NCBI RefSeq assembly: GCF_019746015.1
Contig: NZ_JAIESM010000022.1
Span: forward strand, 1-64,000
Source of the DNA: Sphingomonas sp.
GTDB lineage: Bacteria; Pseudomonadota; Alphaproteobacteria; Sphingomonadales; Sphingomonadaceae
Length of the DNA: 64,000 nucleotides
Direction: 5' to 3'
Shown: in pieces, positions 12,079 to 23,657 of the stretch
Layout: each line of letters starts with the position of its first letter
How positions within the stretch are numbered: the first letter of the stretch is position 1
Translations under genes and position numbers: made by a program
The notes under the pieces: model-generated
Seen by the model: the letters and a program-made list of their open reading frames with translations, nothing else
Database searches by the model: none
Told to the model about the DNA's origin: nothing

Positions 12079-12984
12079 TCAAGCCGCGCCCACCACGAAG
12101 CAGGCGGCGAAGATCAGCAGCCCGGCGCTGCGGTTGGCGCGGAACCGTTCCAGCGCGTTCGCCCCGTCGCGCGGGTCGAGGGTCACCACCTGCCAGCCCA
12201 GATGGAGGGCAACCGGCACCAACGCGAGCAGCGCCAGCGGATCAGGCCGTGCCGCCCAGATCGCCAGCGCCCAGAGCGCGAGCGCCAGCGCATAAAAGCC
12301 CGCCACCCCGCCGCGCACCGCGCCGCCCAGCGCACGCGCGGAACTGCGCACGCCGATCAGCGCGTCATCGTCCATGTCCTGCAGCGCATAGATGGTGTCA
12401 TACCCCACCACCCAGCCGACCGACCCGGCATAAAGCGCAATGCCGGGCAGGGTCAGCGTGCCGGCCACCTCCACCCAGCCGACCAGCGCAGCCCAGGAGA
12501 AGACCAGCCCCAGCCAGGCCTGCGGCCACCAGGTGATGCGCTTCATGAACGGATAGGCGGCAACCGGCGCCAGGCTGGCAACCGCCACGATCGCCGCCGG
12601 CAGCTGTAGCTGGAGCAGCACGACGAGGCCCACCAGGCACAGCGTGACCAGCCACACCCACGCCGCGCGCAGCGAGACGGTGCCCGCCGCCAGCGGGCGC
12701 AGCCGGGTGCGCGCGACCTGCGCATCCAGATCGCGGTCGACGATGTCGTTATACACGCAGCCCGCGCCGCGCATTGCCACGGCGCCCAGCAGCAGCCAGG
12801 CAATTAGATCCCACCGCGCCACCGCGCCGCCCGCCAGCGCCACGCCCCAGGCGCCCGGCCAGAACAGCAGCCACCAGCCGATCGGCCGGTCGAACCGGGC
12901 AAGCGCCGCATAGGGGCGCCAGGCCCCGGGCAGCCGGTCCAGCAAGGTGCGATGTTCGCTGTCGGGAACGGTTGTGTCGGTCAT
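12079..12984 (-). CDS. ubiA: 4-hydroxybenzoate octaprenyltransferase
   Basis: 301 aa multi-TM; prenyltransferase motif RGAGCVYNDIVDRDLDAQVARTRLRPLAAG. Confidence 0.93.
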   Translation of the reverse strand: MTDTTVPDSEHRTLLDRLPGAWRPYAALARFDRPIGWWLLFWPGAWGVALAGGAVARWDLIAWLLLGAVAMRGAGCVYNDIVDRDLDAQVARTRLRPLAAGTVSLRAAWVWLVTLCLVGLVVLLQLQLPAAIVAVASLAPVAAYPFMKRITWWPQAWLGLVFSWAALVGWVEVAGTLTLPGIALYAGSVGWVVGYDTIYALQDMDDDALIGVRSSARALGGAVRGGVAGFYALALALWALAIWAARPDPLALLALVPVALHLGWQVVTLDPRDGANALERFRANRSAGLLIFAACFVVGAA

Positions 12985-13065
12985 TAGCTAGCGTTTCGCT
13001 TTCGCTTGCCTATGTCAAAAGATGCCAGAATTCCAATACGAAACCATTTTCCCCGCTTGGTAAAT

Positions 13066-13722
13066 TCAATATGCGCAAGCTGACTGCAACTTAGCCGCCC
13101 ACATTTGTTGGCCCTTAAGGTTTAAATGCACCCCATCGACGGTTTGATCTTTACCTCCAGAGGGGGGTACGATTGCCACGTTTTTATCAGACAAGCTCCT
13201 GATGTAAGTTTGTATCTGTTTCAAATATACAGTATCGAAAGCTTGGGCGCCTGGATAATTTACATCTAGATTTGGAGGACTAACGATTATGAATCTTGTG
13301 TCATTTCTATCTATTAAATAAGACATGTAGTAATTAAATTCACCTATTGATTTTTTGACATTTAATGCGGCATTATTTGTTCCAATAGCCAATATAACAA
13401 GTTTTGGTCGAGTAATTTCAATTATATTTTCCGATAGTTTTGGCCAATCTTCGATTTTTGTACCGCCAATTGCAGCATTTAGAACCTTCAGTCCACATAC
13501 ATTATCCAACAGTTGCATTTCAGAAATACTATCACCAATTAAAATAGCCTGATGTTTTGGAAACTGATTTGCCTGTGAAATCGCAACCGCCGATTTAACT
13601 CGAAAGTGATCTTGCCCTACTGCGTAGCGGTATCTTGCATAGACGTACCCCCCCCCAGCAGCAATTACCATGCCAATTAAAGAAAAAATGGCTGCAAGAT
13701 AGTAATAATAAAGCCTTTTCAT
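13066..13722 (-). CDS. SGNH/GDSL-type hydrolase, membrane anchored
   Basis: N-terminal TM; ILIGDSISEMQ (GDS block), AIGTNNAALN (GxxN block), DGVHLNLKG (DxxH block). Markedly AT-richer than its surroundings. Confidence 0.8.
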   Translation of the reverse strand: MKRLYYYYLAAIFSLIGMVIAAGGGYVYARYRYAVGQDHFRVKSAVAISQANQFPKHQAILIGDSISEMQLLDNVCGLKVLNAAIGGTKIEDWPKLSENIIEITRPKLVILAIGTNNAALNVKKSIGEFNYYMSYLIDRNDTRFIIVSPPNLDVNYPGAQAFDTVYLKQIQTYIRSLSDKNVAIVPPSGGKDQTVDGVHLNLKGQQMWAAKLQSACAY

Positions 13723-13791
13723 GAATCCTCCCTCCGCTCCTCAGGCGACCGAAAATCGCAGCTCATCCCTAATCGACACGCCGGCGTGGCG

Positions 13792-14970
13792 CTAGTGGCG
13801 TGGTGTGGCAGGCGCCGCCAGCCGCGCGATCCAGCCTTCTTCGGCGGCGGTGAAGGCGCTGCGGGTGCCGGGGTCGGCGTCCGGCACGGCGGTCTGATAG
13901 AAAGCGATGCCGCGGCCGCGCGCGTCGATCCAGATGCCGGAGCGCAGGCCATAGGCTTCGCCGGCATGGCCGATGCGGGGGCGCGCATCGCCGAACGGAT
14001 CGTCACGGCAGGCGGGTGGGCGGCCGGGCAGCGCCAGGATCATCACCCCCAGGCCATAGGCGCAGTAAAAGCCGCCTTCCGTCTCGCCATTGGTGCCGTC
14101 ATAGCGCCAGTGCGGCCGCGCCATCGCCGCGCGGCTGGCGGCGGAGAGATAGCCCGGCCGGGTGAGCGCGCGCGCCAGCTTGACGAGGCCGGTCGGTGCA
14201 ATCCGCATGCCCCCTTGCGGCGAAAAGGCCGCGCCGTTGCGCCCCAGCCGGTAGCGCGACAGGTCGCAGCCGCCATCCGCCGCCGGCGTTACCGGGCAGG
14301 CCGGGCGCACGCCGCCCAGCGCATCGCGCGCCACGCTGCCATCGGCGCGGTAGAGCGTCACCGCCTGCGCGACCGACCGGTCGCTGCACGTCGTCCAGTT
14401 GAAGCAGGCCTTGATGCCGAGCGGGTCGAACAGCAGCCGCGCCATCAGCCGGTCGAACCGCTCGCCCGTTGCCGCCTCCATCGTCGCGGCAATCACCGGA
14501 AAGTTGAGATTGGCATAGGCGAAATGGCCCGCGCCGTGCGCCGCATCCCACGCCGCCGGCTGGGCCATGTGCTGCGCCAGATCGGCATCGAGCGCGAGCG
14601 CATAATCCGCCGCATCGCGCACGCCGGCGGTGTGCGACAGCAGCTGGCGCAGCGTGACCGGCTGATCGGGGAAGGCGGGGTTGCGTAAGCGCCAGCCAAG
14701 CACGGCCGAGACATCACGGTCGAGATCGAGCCTGCCCGCCTCGACCAGCTTCATCACTGCGAGTGCTACGGCGAGTTTGGAGATGGAGGCGATCCGCACC
14801 GGATCGTCCACCGTTGCGGCGCGGGCAGTGGCGCGGTCGGCCAGCCCCTGTGCCAGGCGGCGGGTGGTGCGGGCGCCCGCAAACGCCACGCCCGCGCCGG
14901 CGGCGGGGCTTTGCGCGATCGCGGGCATGGCGCTTGTGGCGATCAGCAGGGCAAGCAGTGGAGTGCGCAT
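13792..14970 (-). CDS. Serine hydrolase, beta-lactamase family (class C-like fold)
   Basis: Signal peptide; IASISKLAVALAVMKLVEAG (SxxK); YANLNFPV (YxN-like). Confidence 0.85.
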   Translation of the reverse strand: MRTPLLALLIATSAMPAIAQSPAAGAGVAFAGARTTRRLAQGLADRATARAATVDDPVRIASISKLAVALAVMKLVEAGRLDLDRDVSAVLGWRLRNPAFPDQPVTLRQLLSHTAGVRDAADYALALDADLAQHMAQPAAWDAAHGAGHFAYANLNFPVIAATMEAATGERFDRLMARLLFDPLGIKACFNWTTCSDRSVAQAVTLYRADGSVARDALGGVRPACPVTPAADGGCDLSRYRLGRNGAAFSPQGGMRIAPTGLVKLARALTRPGYLSAASRAAMARPHWRYDGTNGETEGGFYCAYGLGVMILALPGRPPACRDDPFGDARPRIGHAGEAYGLRSGIWIDARGRGIAFYQTAVPDADPGTRSAFTAAEEGWIARLAAPATPRH

Positions 14971-15066
14971 CGGGCAAGTCTGCCGCGTAGGGGCGCCCCC
15001 GGCAAGCGACCTGCTTGAGAGGGGGCGCCGAATTGCCTATCGCCCATGCAGGGGGAGAGGAGGGGC

Positions 15067-15489
15067 ATGGCCGGGCTGAAGCTTGATCGCGTGGGGCTGG
15101 CGCTCGGTGCGGGCGGCGTGGCGAGCGGGCTGGGCTGGGTGCTGCTCGCGGCGCTGGGCGGCAACGGGCCGCTCGCGCTGCTGATGGTGCTGATCGTCGG
15201 CACGCTGGGCACGATGCTGGGCACGGCAATGCTCGCGCTGCCCTTGTGGATCGCGCTGAGCCGTGCGGGCTATCGCGGGCCGGTGGCGGCGGCGTTGCTG
15301 GGGGCGGGGCTTGGCTTCCTCATCTTTCTGTTCGCGCAGACGCAGGGTTTCGGCCTTGCCGCTGCCCCCGGGGCCGGCGCCGGTGCCGCCGCGATGCGCT
15401 GGGCCAGCGGCGCGGCGGTCGCGCTGGTGCTAGCGGTGCCGGGGGCGGGCATTGCCCTGCTGATGTGGTGGGTCGGGTATCGGGGTTAG
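15067..15489 (+). CDS. Hypothetical multi-TM protein
   Basis: ~140 aa, four hydrophobic segments; start at 15046 or 15067 uncertain. Confidence 0.6.
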   Translation: MAGLKLDRVGLALGAGGVASGLGWVLLAALGGNGPLALLMVLIVGTLGTMLGTAMLALPLWIALSRAGYRGPVAAALLGAGLGFLIFLFAQTQGFGLAAAPGAGAGAAAMRWASGAAVALVLAVPGAGIALLMWWVGYRG

Positions 15490-15502
15490 GGGTTGGTTGT
15501 CG

Positions 15503-15582
15503 CGGTGCCGGCCCGCTCCCCCACCCGGCCTCCCAACGGCAGTATTCTATGGGAGGCGGGGTGGGGGAGCGGGCTGGAACCG
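15503..15582. repeat. 80-nt palindromic intergenic element, copy 3
   Basis: Two 33-nt arms around the 14-nt loop ACGGCAGTATTCTA; between convergent genes. Confidence 0.88.
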
Positions 15583-15596
15583 CCACGAATAACTCT

Positions 15597-15998
15597 TTAC
15601 TCGGCCGGCCCGACGCGGAAGGCGCACAGCTTGTTCCCTTCCGGATCGCGGAAATAGGCGCCGTAAAAGGCCTGCGGCCCTTCCTCGCCGCGCACGCCCG
15701 GGGGGCCGTCGCAGCTGCCGCCCAGCGCCACCGCCTTGGCATGGAGCGCGTCGACACTGGCGCGGCTGTCCAGCGCAATCGCCAGCATGTTGCCATTGCC
15801 CGCCTGCGCCGCCGCGCCATTGTACGGCCGGGTCACGGCAATGCCGGGCTTGTCCCAGCCGGTGCCCCACATGGTGAAGCCGCCTGCCTCCTCGCCAAAT
15901 TCCATGATCCGCTTGGCGCCGATCGAGCCCAGCAGCGCGTCATAAAAGTCGCGCGCCTTGGCAATGTCGTTGGTGCCCAGCGTTGCGTATCCAATCAT
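15597..15998 (-). CDS. VOC family (glyoxalase-like) protein
   Basis: MIGYATLGTNDIAKARDFYDALLGSIGAKRI...YFRDPEGNKLCAFRV. Confidence 0.9.
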   Translation of the reverse strand: MIGYATLGTNDIAKARDFYDALLGSIGAKRIMEFGEEAGGFTMWGTGWDKPGIAVTRPYNGAAAQAGNGNMLAIALDSRASVDALHAKAVALGGSCDGPPGVRGEEGPQAFYGAYFRDPEGNKLCAFRVGPAE

Positions 15999-16019
15999 GC
16001 CTGCTCTCCCTGGTGATGG

Positions 16020-16463
16020 TCAGCACGCGCCGATGCGGCGGCCGGTGTTGCGGGTTTTGAGGGTCATGCGCGTTCGCCCGGTCATCACCGACTGGCCAAC
16101 GCTTTGATAGCTGGTGGGGGTATAGGTGCCGCTGGCCGTCGCGCGCAGCGTGGCGCCGGGCCGGACGCATTCCAGCACGCTGTCCAGCCGCCCGTTCACC
16201 GCGACATAGCGGGTGAAGCGGCACGCCTTGTCGGCATTGAGCAGGGTGCGCGGGCCGGCAGCGGCCTGTTCCGCCGTCACGCAGGTGGTGACGACCTGCG
16301 GCCGGCCCTTCATCGCGGCGGCGATGCCGGGCGGCGCGCCGGGCATCTGCACATCGATCACTTCGATGCGGTTTTCCCATTTGCCCGGATTGATCAGCCC
16401 GGGGCCGGCGGCGGTGAGCGCCAGGCAGGGCAACAGCGCTGCAGGTACGGCGTAACGCGGCAT
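16020..16463 (-). CDS. DUF3617-type secreted protein
   Basis: Signal peptide; [16 protein letters not shown]...; CVTAEQAA...; start at 16463 (MPRYAV) or 16508. Confidence 0.65.
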   Translation of the reverse strand: MPRYAVPAALLPCLALTAAGPGLINPGKWENRIEVIDVQMPGAPPGIAAAMKGRPQVVTTCVTAEQAAAGPRTLLNADKACRFTRYVAVNGRLDSVLECVRPGATLRATASGTYTPTSYQSVGQSVMTGRTRMTLKTRNTGRRIGAC

Positions 16464-16580
16464 CCGAGTCGCTCCCCTTGGCGAGAGGGCAGAGCCTGTC
16501 ATGCCCATGGCGCGCGATCAAGCGCGGGCGGTCTTGGCGCGTGTTGCCGCGCCCGCCGGCGCCCCCATATGCTGTTGCCC

Positions 16581-18788
<2,208 letters not shown>

Positions 18789-18868
18789 GGGCGGCACCAG
18801 CCAGCGCATCGGCACTTGCCGGCATTGGCTCAGTGTATTATGAAATTGCCACACATTCGGGGGTCGCC

Positions 18869-19630
18869 ATGCGCATTCATCTCGCCATCCTCGCGCTTGC
18901 CATTGCTGCGCCGCTTGCCGCCAAGGATGCCGGGCCTGATCCCAAGATAGCCGCCGCTGTCGCCGTGCCCGGCCGGCCGGCCGCGCAGACCGCGCTGGAC
19001 GAGGGCCGCAAGCCCGCCCAGGTGCTGAGCTTTCTCGGGCTGAAGCCCGGCATGACCGCCGCCGACATCATGGCGGGTGCGGGCTATTATGCGGAGATCA
19101 TGGCGGCTGCGGTCGGCCCTGACGGCTCGGTCAGCGCGTTCGAGCCCGAACAGTTCATGGGCGATCCGCGCGCGCAGAAAGCCTGGGCGGATCTGAGGGC
19201 GCGCCGCGCCAATGTCGCGCTGATCCCCTATCCGTTCGACACCTTCGCGGCCAAGCCGGCCAGCCTCGATTTCACGCTGTTCCACCTGACCTATCACGAT
19301 CTTTACTGGGAAAGCGCGCAGTACAAGGTGCCGCGCACCGATCCGGCGGCGTTCCTAGCCCAGCTGTACACGGCGATGAAGCCGGGCGGGATTGTCGGCG
19401 TCGTCGATCATGTCGCGCTGCCGGGGGACACGCGCGCGACGGTCGACAAGCTGCACCGCATCGATCCCGAGGTGGTGAAGGCCGATTTCAAGGCGGCCGG
19501 CTTTGTGCTGGAGGGCGAGAGCGACCTGCTGCGGGTGCCGGGGGATGATCACACCAAGCTGGTGTTCGACCCCGCCGTGCGCGGCAAGACTGATCGCTTC
19601 GTCTTCCGCTTTCGCAAGCCGAAGCGGTAG
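18869..19630 (+). CDS. Predicted methyltransferase with signal peptide
   Basis: MRIHLAILALAIAAPLAAKDAG leader, then VLSFLGLKPGMTAADIMAGAGYYAEIMAAAVGPDGSVSAFEPE. Confidence 0.8.
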   Translation: MRIHLAILALAIAAPLAAKDAGPDPKIAAAVAVPGRPAAQTALDEGRKPAQVLSFLGLKPGMTAADIMAGAGYYAEIMAAAVGPDGSVSAFEPEQFMGDPRAQKAWADLRARRANVALIPYPFDTFAAKPASLDFTLFHLTYHDLYWESAQYKVPRTDPAAFLAQLYTAMKPGGIVGVVDHVALPGDTRATVDKLHRIDPEVVKADFKAAGFVLEGESDLLRVPGDDHTKLVFDPAVRGKTDRFVFRFRKPKR

Positions 19631-19635
19631 TCGGC

Positions 19636-20901
19636 CTAATCCTCCGCGATCAGGCTGGTGCGCTTCGTGTCGGGGAGCAGCGCGAAGCCGAGCGTTGCGA
19701 GCGCGAGCACGGCGGTCAGATACCAGTAGAAGCCGCTTTCGAGCCCGGCCTGCTTGAACCACAACGCCACATATTCGGCCGTGCCACCGAGCAGGGTGTT
19801 GCCGATCGCATAGGGCAGCGCCACGCCCAGCGTGCGGATTTCGGCCGGGAACAGCTCCGCCTTGATGAGGCCGGAGATCGAGGTGTAGGCGCTCAGCAGC
19901 ACCAGCGGCACCAGCACCAGCGCGAGCGCGGTGCCGGCTTCCCGCGTGTCGGCCATTGCGGTGAACACCGGCACCGACACCAGCATGCCGCCCACCCCGA
20001 ACAGCAGCAGCATCGGCTTGCGGCCCACCCGGTCCGACACCGCGCCCATCAGCGGCTGCAGCGCCATGAAGGCGAGCAGCGCCGCGGTCATGATCTCGGT
20101 CGCGGCCGCCGCTTTGAAGCCGCTGGTGTTGACCAGGAACTTCTGCATGTAGGTGGTATAGGCGTAGAAGGCGCAGGAGCCGCCGCCCGAGATGAGCGCG
20201 ACGATCACGAATTCGCGCGGGTGCGCCCGCCATAGCGCCATCGCCGTCGATTTGGCGCGCGCGCCCAGCTGCTCGAATGCGGCGGTCTCCGCCAGGCCCC
20301 GGCGCAGCAGATAGACAAGGATCGCCAGCACCGCGCCGATCGCAAAGGGAATGCGCCAGCCCCAGCTGCGCAGATCGGCCTCGCTCAGCGCCGACTGGAG
20401 GATGAGCGTGACGGCGAGCGCCAGCAGCTGGCCGCCGATCAGCGTGAAATACTGGAAACTGGCCCAGAAGCCGCGATTGCGGCGCGTTGCCATTTCCGAA
20501 AGATAGGTGGCGCTCGCGCCATATTCGCCGCCCACCGACAGGCCCTGCAGCATCCGCGCGAGCAGCAGCAGCGCCGGCGCGCCGAGCCCGGCCTGCGCAT
20601 AGGTGGGCGCGCAGGCGATCATCAGCGAGCCGACGCACATCAGCACCACCGACAGCGCCAGCCCCGCCTTGCGGCCATGGGTGTCGCCATAGCTGCCCAT
20701 CCAATAGGCACCCACCGGCCGCATCAGGAAGCCGACGGCAAAGATCGCCGCCGTGCTCAGCAATTGCGCGGTCTGGTCACCCTTGGGGAAGAAGCTGCCG
20801 GCGAAATAGATCGACAGCGCCGAATAGGCGTACCAGTCATACCATTCGACCAGATTGCCGGCGGATCCGCCCACGATCGATACCAGCCGCTTGCGATCCA
20901 T
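19636..20901 (-). CDS. MFS transporter, metabolite:H+ symporter (MHS)-like
   Basis: GGSAGNLVEWYDWYAYSALSIYFAGSFFP; 12-TM pattern. Confidence 0.88.
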   Translation of the reverse strand: MDRKRLVSIVGGSAGNLVEWYDWYAYSALSIYFAGSFFPKGDQTAQLLSTAAIFAVGFLMRPVGAYWMGSYGDTHGRKAGLALSVVLMCVGSLMIACAPTYAQAGLGAPALLLLARMLQGLSVGGEYGASATYLSEMATRRNRGFWASFQYFTLIGGQLLALAVTLILQSALSEADLRSWGWRIPFAIGAVLAILVYLLRRGLAETAAFEQLGARAKSTAMALWRAHPREFVIVALISGGGSCAFYAYTTYMQKFLVNTSGFKAAAATEIMTAALLAFMALQPLMGAVSDRVGRKPMLLLFGVGGMLVSVPVFTAMADTREAGTALALVLVPLVLLSAYTSISGLIKAELFPAEIRTLGVALPYAIGNTLLGGTAEYVALWFKQAGLESGFYWYLTAVLALATLGFALLPDTKRTSLIAED

Positions 20902-20992
20902 CCCCGTCTCCCTCTGCGCTCCTTGCCGGGCCGGCACGCCGAAGGGAAGGGGCGCGTTGCGATATCGCGCGGGCTGCGTCATCATCGCTCTC

Positions 20993-21457
20993 ATGCGCGC
21001 GCCGATGCTGAGTGCCTTGCTGTCGACGGTTGCGGTGGCGGTGCCGCCCCCGCAATCGCCGCCGGCGCAGGTCGTGCCACCGCCCGCCGTGGCAGAAGCC
21101 GGCTGGCGCGACCGGGCGCCGACGCCGGGCGACTGGCGCTATGAGCCCGGCGCGGTCAGCGTGGCACGGTTCGGCAGTGCCGGCGCGCCGCGCCTGTCGA
21201 TCAGCTGCGACTTTGCCCAGCGCGCGGTGGCGCTGTCGGTGCCGGGGGGTGCGGGCGCGATGACGGTGCGCACCGCCGCCCTTACCCGCGCGCTCACTGC
21301 TGGGAGCGGCGGCGCCGTGCGGCTCGACCCGCGCGATCCACTGCTCGACGCGATGGGGTACAGCCGGGGGCGGATCGCGGTGGAGCAGGGCGCGGTCGCG
21401 CTGATCGTGCCCGCCTGGCCCGAGATTCTGCGCGTGGTGGAGGATTGCCGGGGCTAG
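20993..21457 (+). CDS. Hypothetical protein
   Basis: ~154 aa with a short hydrophobic leader; coding-like frame, no recognised family. Confidence 0.6.
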   Translation: MRAPMLSALLSTVAVAVPPPQSPPAQVVPPPAVAEAGWRDRAPTPGDWRYEPGAVSVARFGSAGAPRLSISCDFAQRAVALSVPGGAGAMTVRTAALTRALTAGSGGAVRLDPRDPLLDAMGYSRGRIAVEQGAVALIVPAWPEILRVVEDCRG

Positions 21458-21595
21458 CGCGGGGCCGAACCGGCCTGCGATACCGCACAGTCCCCATGTC
21501 TTACCCAGACATGGTGAAAATACAAGTCTTGTAGTTGCGAATCACATGATTCAAACCTGAGTCGTGCCCAGCGGGGGCACGGTGTTTCAACTAGC

Positions 21596-21610
21596 GAAAG
21601 GAGGTGATCC
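21596..21610 (+). promoter_or_regulatory. Extended Shine-Dalgarno GAAAGGAGGTGATCC
   Basis: Reverse complement of GGATCACCTCCTTTC, the 3' end expected for alphaproteobacterial 16S rRNA. Confidence 0.75.
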
Positions 21611-21611
21611 G

Positions 21612-21668
21612 ATGTCTCATGGTCCAGCAATGAGGTCGGTTCAGTTCGTTCGGGGGACGCGCCGCTAA
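21612..21668 (+). CDS. 18-aa microprotein MSHGPAMRSVQFVRGTRR
   Basis: ATG one nt after the extended SD; TAA at 21666-21668; below the track's length cut-off. Confidence 0.5.
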   Translation: MSHGPAMRSVQFVRGTRR

Positions 21669-21781
21669 CGCCCCACAAGGTGCATCGCGGGAGGAATGAC
21701 CCTCCAGTCAACGCGGCGCACTGGGCAATGCGGTTCGCATGGTCTCCCGGGCTGGAACGCTCCGGCCGCTGACCATGTCAG

Positions 21782-21825
21782 GAGGTTGCCGGGGTGGGCG
21801 TTTCGCTCCCCCGGCAGCCTCTTTT
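21782..21825 (+). terminator. Rho-independent terminator of the microprotein/leader transcript
   Basis: GAGGTTGCCGGGG...CCCCGGCAGCCTC (13 bp with one wobble) followed by TTTT. Confidence 0.75.
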
Positions 21826-21899
21826 CATTTTTGGGCGCGCCCCGCCCCCTTGCCCTTGCCGCGCCCATGGCTAGGCTCGCGCCAAAAGGGGGATCGCAC

Positions 21900-23477
21900 A
21901 TGCACAAGCCGGCCATCGTCACCGCCCTGCTGCTCGCCGCGTCGCTGGCGGCGCCGGCGCGCGCGCAAAAGGTTGAGGAAGCCTCGATCGCCGATCTTCA
22001 GGCGATGATGGCCAAGGGCACGAGCAGCGAGGCGATCACCCGCGCCTATCTTGCCCGCATTGCCGCGATGGACCGCAAGGGGCCGGCGCTGCGCGCAATC
22101 ATCGCCACCAACCCGGACGCCATTGCCCAGGCACGCGCCGCCGATGCGCGCCGCCGCGCCGGCAAGCCGCTGGGGCCGCTGGACGGGGTGCCGGTGCTGG
22201 TGAAGGACAATATCGAAACGGCAGACCCGATGCCGACCACTGCGGGCAGCCTGGCGCTGAAGGACAATCTTACGCGGCGCGACGCGCCAGTGGTCGCGCG
22301 GCTGCGCGCGGCGGGGGCGGTCATCCTCGGCAAGGCCAATCTGTCCGAATGGGCCAATATCCGCTCGTCACGCTCGAACAGCGGGTGGAGCGCGGTGGGC
22401 GGCCAGGTGCGCAATCCGTACGCGCTCGATCGCACGCCGTGCGGCTCGTCGAGCGGATCGGGCGCCGCCGTTGCCGCCAGTTTCGCCGCCGTCGCGCTCG
22501 GCACGGAGACTGATGGTTCGGTCGTCTGCCCCTCCTCGATCAACGGGCTGGTCGGGCTGAAGCCGACGATCGGCATGGTCAGCCGCACGCATGTGGTGCC
22601 GATCAGCCACAGCCAGGATACGCCGGGGCCGATGGCCCGGTCCGTGCGCGATGCGGCAACGCTGTTCAGCGCGATGGTGGGCAGCGACCCCGCCGATGCC
22701 GCGACGCAGGGTGCCGATGCCCGCGCCCGTGACTATGCCGCCGCGCTTGCGCCCGGTGCGCTGAAGGGCATGCGCATCGGCGTGCTGCGCCCGCAGATGA
22801 CCGAGGCGCAGGCGCGCGTCTATGATGCGGCACTGGCAGTGCTGAAATCGCGCGGCGCCGAGCTGGTGGATGTGGAGGCGCCCGCCGCGCCCGGGCTGGG
22901 CGAGGCGGAGTTCCAGGTGCTGATCACCGAGCTGAAGGCCGACATGGCGAGCTACCTCGCCACCGCGCCGGCAGCGGTGAAGGCGCGCAGCCTCGACGAT
23001 CTGATCGCCTTCAACCGGGCCAATGCGGCGGCCGAAATGCCCTATTTCGGCCAGGAAACTTTCGAGGCGGCGGCAAAGACCAAGGGGCTGGACGATTGGG
23101 AATATCGCGGCGCGCGCGCGAAATCCCAGCGGCTGGCCGGCGCCGAAGGAATCGATGCGATGCTGGCCAAGGCCAGGGTCAGCCTGATCGTGGCGCCCAC
23201 CACGGGGCCGGCCTGGCTGATCGAGCCGGTTTATGGCGATCAGGGGCAGGGGCCATCGGCCAGCCGCCTGCCCGCCGTGTCGGGCTATCCGCACCTGACC
23301 GTGCCGATGGGGCTGGTGCGCGGCCTGCCGGTGGGCCTGTCGTTCATCGGCCCGGCGTTTAGCGAGGCGCTGTTGCTGAGCGCGGGCTATGACTATGAAC
23401 AGGCCGCGCGCGCCCGCGTCGCGCCGCGCTATCTGCCCAGCGCCGATATCGGCCCGGGCCAGGACGGCGCGCGGTAG
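21900..23477 (+). CDS. Secreted amidase (amidase-signature family)
   Basis: MHKPAIVTALLLAASLAAPARAQ leader; DGVPVLVKDNIETADPMPTTAGS; GSSSGSGAAVAASFAAVALGTETDGSVVCPSS. Confidence 0.93.
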   Translation: MHKPAIVTALLLAASLAAPARAQKVEEASIADLQAMMAKGTSSEAITRAYLARIAAMDRKGPALRAIIATNPDAIAQARAADARRRAGKPLGPLDGVPVLVKDNIETADPMPTTAGSLALKDNLTRRDAPVVARLRAAGAVILGKANLSEWANIRSSRSNSGWSAVGGQVRNPYALDRTPCGSSSGSGAAVAASFAAVALGTETDGSVVCPSSINGLVGLKPTIGMVSRTHVVPISHSQDTPGPMARSVRDAATLFSAMVGSDPADAATQGADARARDYAAALAPGALKGMRIGVLRPQMTEAQARVYDAALAVLKSRGAELVDVEAPAAPGLGEAEFQVLITELKADMASYLATAPAAVKARSLDDLIAFNRANAAAEMPYFGQETFEAAAKTKGLDDWEYRGARAKSQRLAGAEGIDAMLAKARVSLIVAPTTGPAWLIEPVYGDQGQGPSASRLPAVSGYPHLTVPMGLVRGLPVGLSFIGPAFSEALLLSAGYDYEQAARARVAPRYLPSADIGPGQDGAR

Positions 23478-23517
23478 CTTATTTTGAGGCGGCCCCGGCC
23501 CGCACCCTGACTGTGCT

Positions 23518-23622
23518 CGTCACCCCGGGCTCGACCCGGGGTCCCGCTTTTCCTTGTGCGCGGCGCCACAGATTGCAGCGCCTGAAAAGGCAGCGGGACC
23601 CCGGGTCAGGCCCGGGGTGACG
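23518..23622. repeat. Palindromic intergenic repeat with CGTCACCCCGGG...CCCGGGGTGACG ends
   Basis: Outer arms CGTCACCCCGGGCTCGACCCGGGGTCCCGCT / AGCGGGACCCCGGGTCAGGCCCGGGGTGACG; between convergent genes. Confidence 0.85.
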
Positions 23623-23657
23623 GCAATGCTCTCAAAAGCCGCTCGACCAAAATCCCC

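Noticed and set aside
21596-21610. Possible antisense fragment of a 16S rRNA 3' end
   Set aside because: Identity to the 16S complement stops after GATCC; the following bases (GATGTCTCATGG) do not continue as rRNA, so it is an SD-like block and not an rRNA remnant.
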